DNA from: Acidimicrobiales bacterium
GTDB lineage: Bacteria > Actinomycetota > Acidimicrobiia > Acidimicrobiales > JAVJTC01
Length of the DNA: 48,424 nucleotides
Direction of reading: 5' to 3'
NCBI GenBank assembly: GCA_040219085.1
Contig: JAVJTC010000035.1
Coordinates: forward strand, 1-48,424
Positions within the stretch are counted from its first letter, which is position 1; each line of letters begins with the position of its first letter. The position numbers were made by a program, and so were the translations under genes. The notes under the pieces are model-generated. The model did no database searches. It saw only the letters and a list, made by a program, of their open reading frames with translations, and had not been told where the DNA came from. Of this stretch, positions 47,699-48,424 are shown one piece after another.

Positions 47699-48424
47699 GT
47701 GGACATTCCCCAGCCCGACTACGTGATCCCCGCAGTCATCGTCGCGGCATGCATCATGTTGATGGTCGTCGTCGCGCGCCTGACGCGCGAGCGTCCGCGG
47801 GGCTGGGATTTCCCGCCGGCTGAACCGGCCGCCACGAGCACCGGCTCGGGGCGTATCGATGTCGAGGCGCTGCGGGAATGGCATGCGACCCACGGCCCGA
47901 CCATCGTTCGCTGGATCGAAGCCCACGAGCACATGCTCGAGATGCTCAGCCGGTCCGGGCTACTCGTCGATCGCACCGAGCCGATGGCCGCCCGTCGAAC
48001 CGAACTGACCCCCGCGATGAAGAACGCCGTCACCTCGCATCCGTCGCCACGGATGCGGGCGGAACTGTCGGCCATGCGGGTCGCCGCCGAATCGACGATC
48101 TACGCCGTACAGCGCGCCGACTACCGCACGGCCGAGAGCCAGCACGTCACCTACATCGACTACCGCAACCAGTGGCTGCACCGACTCCACCAGTTCGCCG
48201 ACGACGAGATCACCGTCGGCGAACTGCGCGATCTCGCGGAGAACGAGGTGTCGCTGCCGACCGACCCCGCCGAAGGCGGCGACAACACAGCCGGCCCCAC
48301 ACAACCCCCGACGGGACGGTCCGCCGAAGGCGGCGACAACACAGCCGAAGGCGGCGACAACACAGCCGGCCCCACACAACCCCCGACGGGACGGTCCGCC
48401 GAAGGCGGCGACAACACAGCCGAA
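47699..48424 (+). CDS. Single-pass membrane protein with repetitive tail (partial at window edge)
   Basis: The 242 visible residues start at GTG 47699 and run off the right edge without a stop. A hydrophobic segment near residues 8-26 (YVIPAVIVAACIMLMVVVA) with Arg/Lys after it suggests a cytoplasmic domain behind a membrane anchor. The middle is helical (REWHATHGPTIVRWIEAHEHMLEMLSRSG; MRAELSAMRVAAESTIYAVQ; TYIDYRNQWLHRLHQFADDE). From about residue 191 it becomes a tandem repeat of AEGGDNT and AGPTQPPTGRS units. No family is recognised. The frame is not closed here, so length and C-terminus are unknown, and the repeat could expand or cause assembly error. Confidence 0.7.
   Translation, partial: MDIPQPDYVIPAVIVAACIMLMVVVARLTRERPRGWDFPPAEPAATSTGSGRIDVEALREWHATHGPTIVRWIEAHEHMLEMLSRSGLLVDRTEPMAARRTELTPAMKNAVTSHPSPRMRAELSAMRVAAESTIYAVQRADYRTAESQHVTYIDYRNQWLHRLHQFADDEITVGELRDLAENEVSLPTDPAEGGDNTAGPTQPPTGRSAEGGDNTAEGGDNTAGPTQPPTGRSAEGGDNTAE
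48269..48424. repeat. Tandem repeats of 21 and 33 bases
   Basis: A 21-base unit (GCCGAAGGCGGCGACAACAC plus A) occurs at 48269, 48323, 48344 and 48398, with a fifth copy begun at 48419. A 33-base unit occurs at 48290-48322 and 48365-48397. The pattern A-B-A-A-B-A-(A) stays in frame and encodes hydrophilic AEGGDNT and Pro-rich units. Sequence identity between copies is essentially complete, indicating recent duplication. Confidence 0.85.

Noticed and set aside
47170-47706. A 178-residue minus-strand open frame
   Set aside because: Most of it is Arg/Ser/Pro-rich with no domain. Only its C-terminal end looks gene-like, so it is reported as part of an unsettled region and not as a gene.
1-48424. 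CRISPR array or prophage
   Set aside because: No regularly spaced direct repeats of the right length were seen (the only tandem repeats are in coding linkers), and there are no phage structural genes or integrase.

Overview
The window is GC-rich DNA with strong G/C third-position bias. Actinomycetota are indicated by mshC (mycothiol synthesis), a DUF3499 protein, three luciferase-like (LLM) oxidoreductases and many leaderless promoters. Thr-rich linkers (TTTTV type) in exported proteins suggest class Acidimicrobiia. The class is inference; the phylum is well supported.

Layout. 1-900: the tail of an ISL3-type transposase and a DUF4160/DUF2442 pair. 1,079-5,696: an overlapping operon of a fused 2Fe-2S/molybdopterin hydroxylase of the selenium-dependent xanthine dehydrogenase type, an SsnA-like amidohydrolase and an LLM oxidoreductase. 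5,781-10,840: a toxin-antitoxin-like pair, a conserved hypothetical, an amidase, a YHS-like protein, a DM13 protein and a CBS-less IMPDH/GMPR enzyme. 10,919-18,682: a phytoene-desaturase-like flavoprotein, creatininase-family and amidohydrolase-2 enzymes, an operon of two flavodoxin-fold oxidoreductases with yqeC, a cytosine-deaminase-like amidohydrolase and a second LLM enzyme. 18,654-21,950: two exported proteins of unknown function and mshC. 21,975-29,289: a NitT/TauT-type ABC importer in pieces, a disulfide oxidoreductase, and the ABC ATPase joined to a third LLM enzyme. 29,273-32,028: two overlapping fold-type-II PLP enzymes. 32,123-35,300: two PIN-toxin modules flanking a GDT1 transporter, an ECF sigma factor fused to a zinc anti-sigma domain, and a DUF2892 protein. 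35,414-42,735: a beta-propeller protein, DUF3499, a NicX/M29-like enzyme, an aldo/keto reductase, a hypothetical, kynureninase, a LysM lipoprotein and a cyclophilin. 42,858-47,107: a polyhydroxyalkanoate (PHA) block of synthase, depolymerase-like hydrolase, phasin-like protein, 3-hydroxyacyl-CoA dehydrogenase and XRE regulator. The end is an unsettled stretch, then a membrane protein running out of the window through a tandem repeat.

The most interesting theme is the first 30 kb. Three markers of the selenium-dependent molybdenum hydroxylase trait (Se-XDH-type hydroxylase, SsnA, YqeC) lie among amidohydrolases, LLM flavoenzymes and an importer. Together they look like uptake and breakdown of a purine, pyrimidine or other N-heterocycle. 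The substrate and the pathway order are inferred, not shown.

About a dozen genes have a TANNNT-like -10 hexamer 5-8 bases before the start codon and no Shine-Dalgarno, so leaderless expression is common here. It also helps choose several starts.
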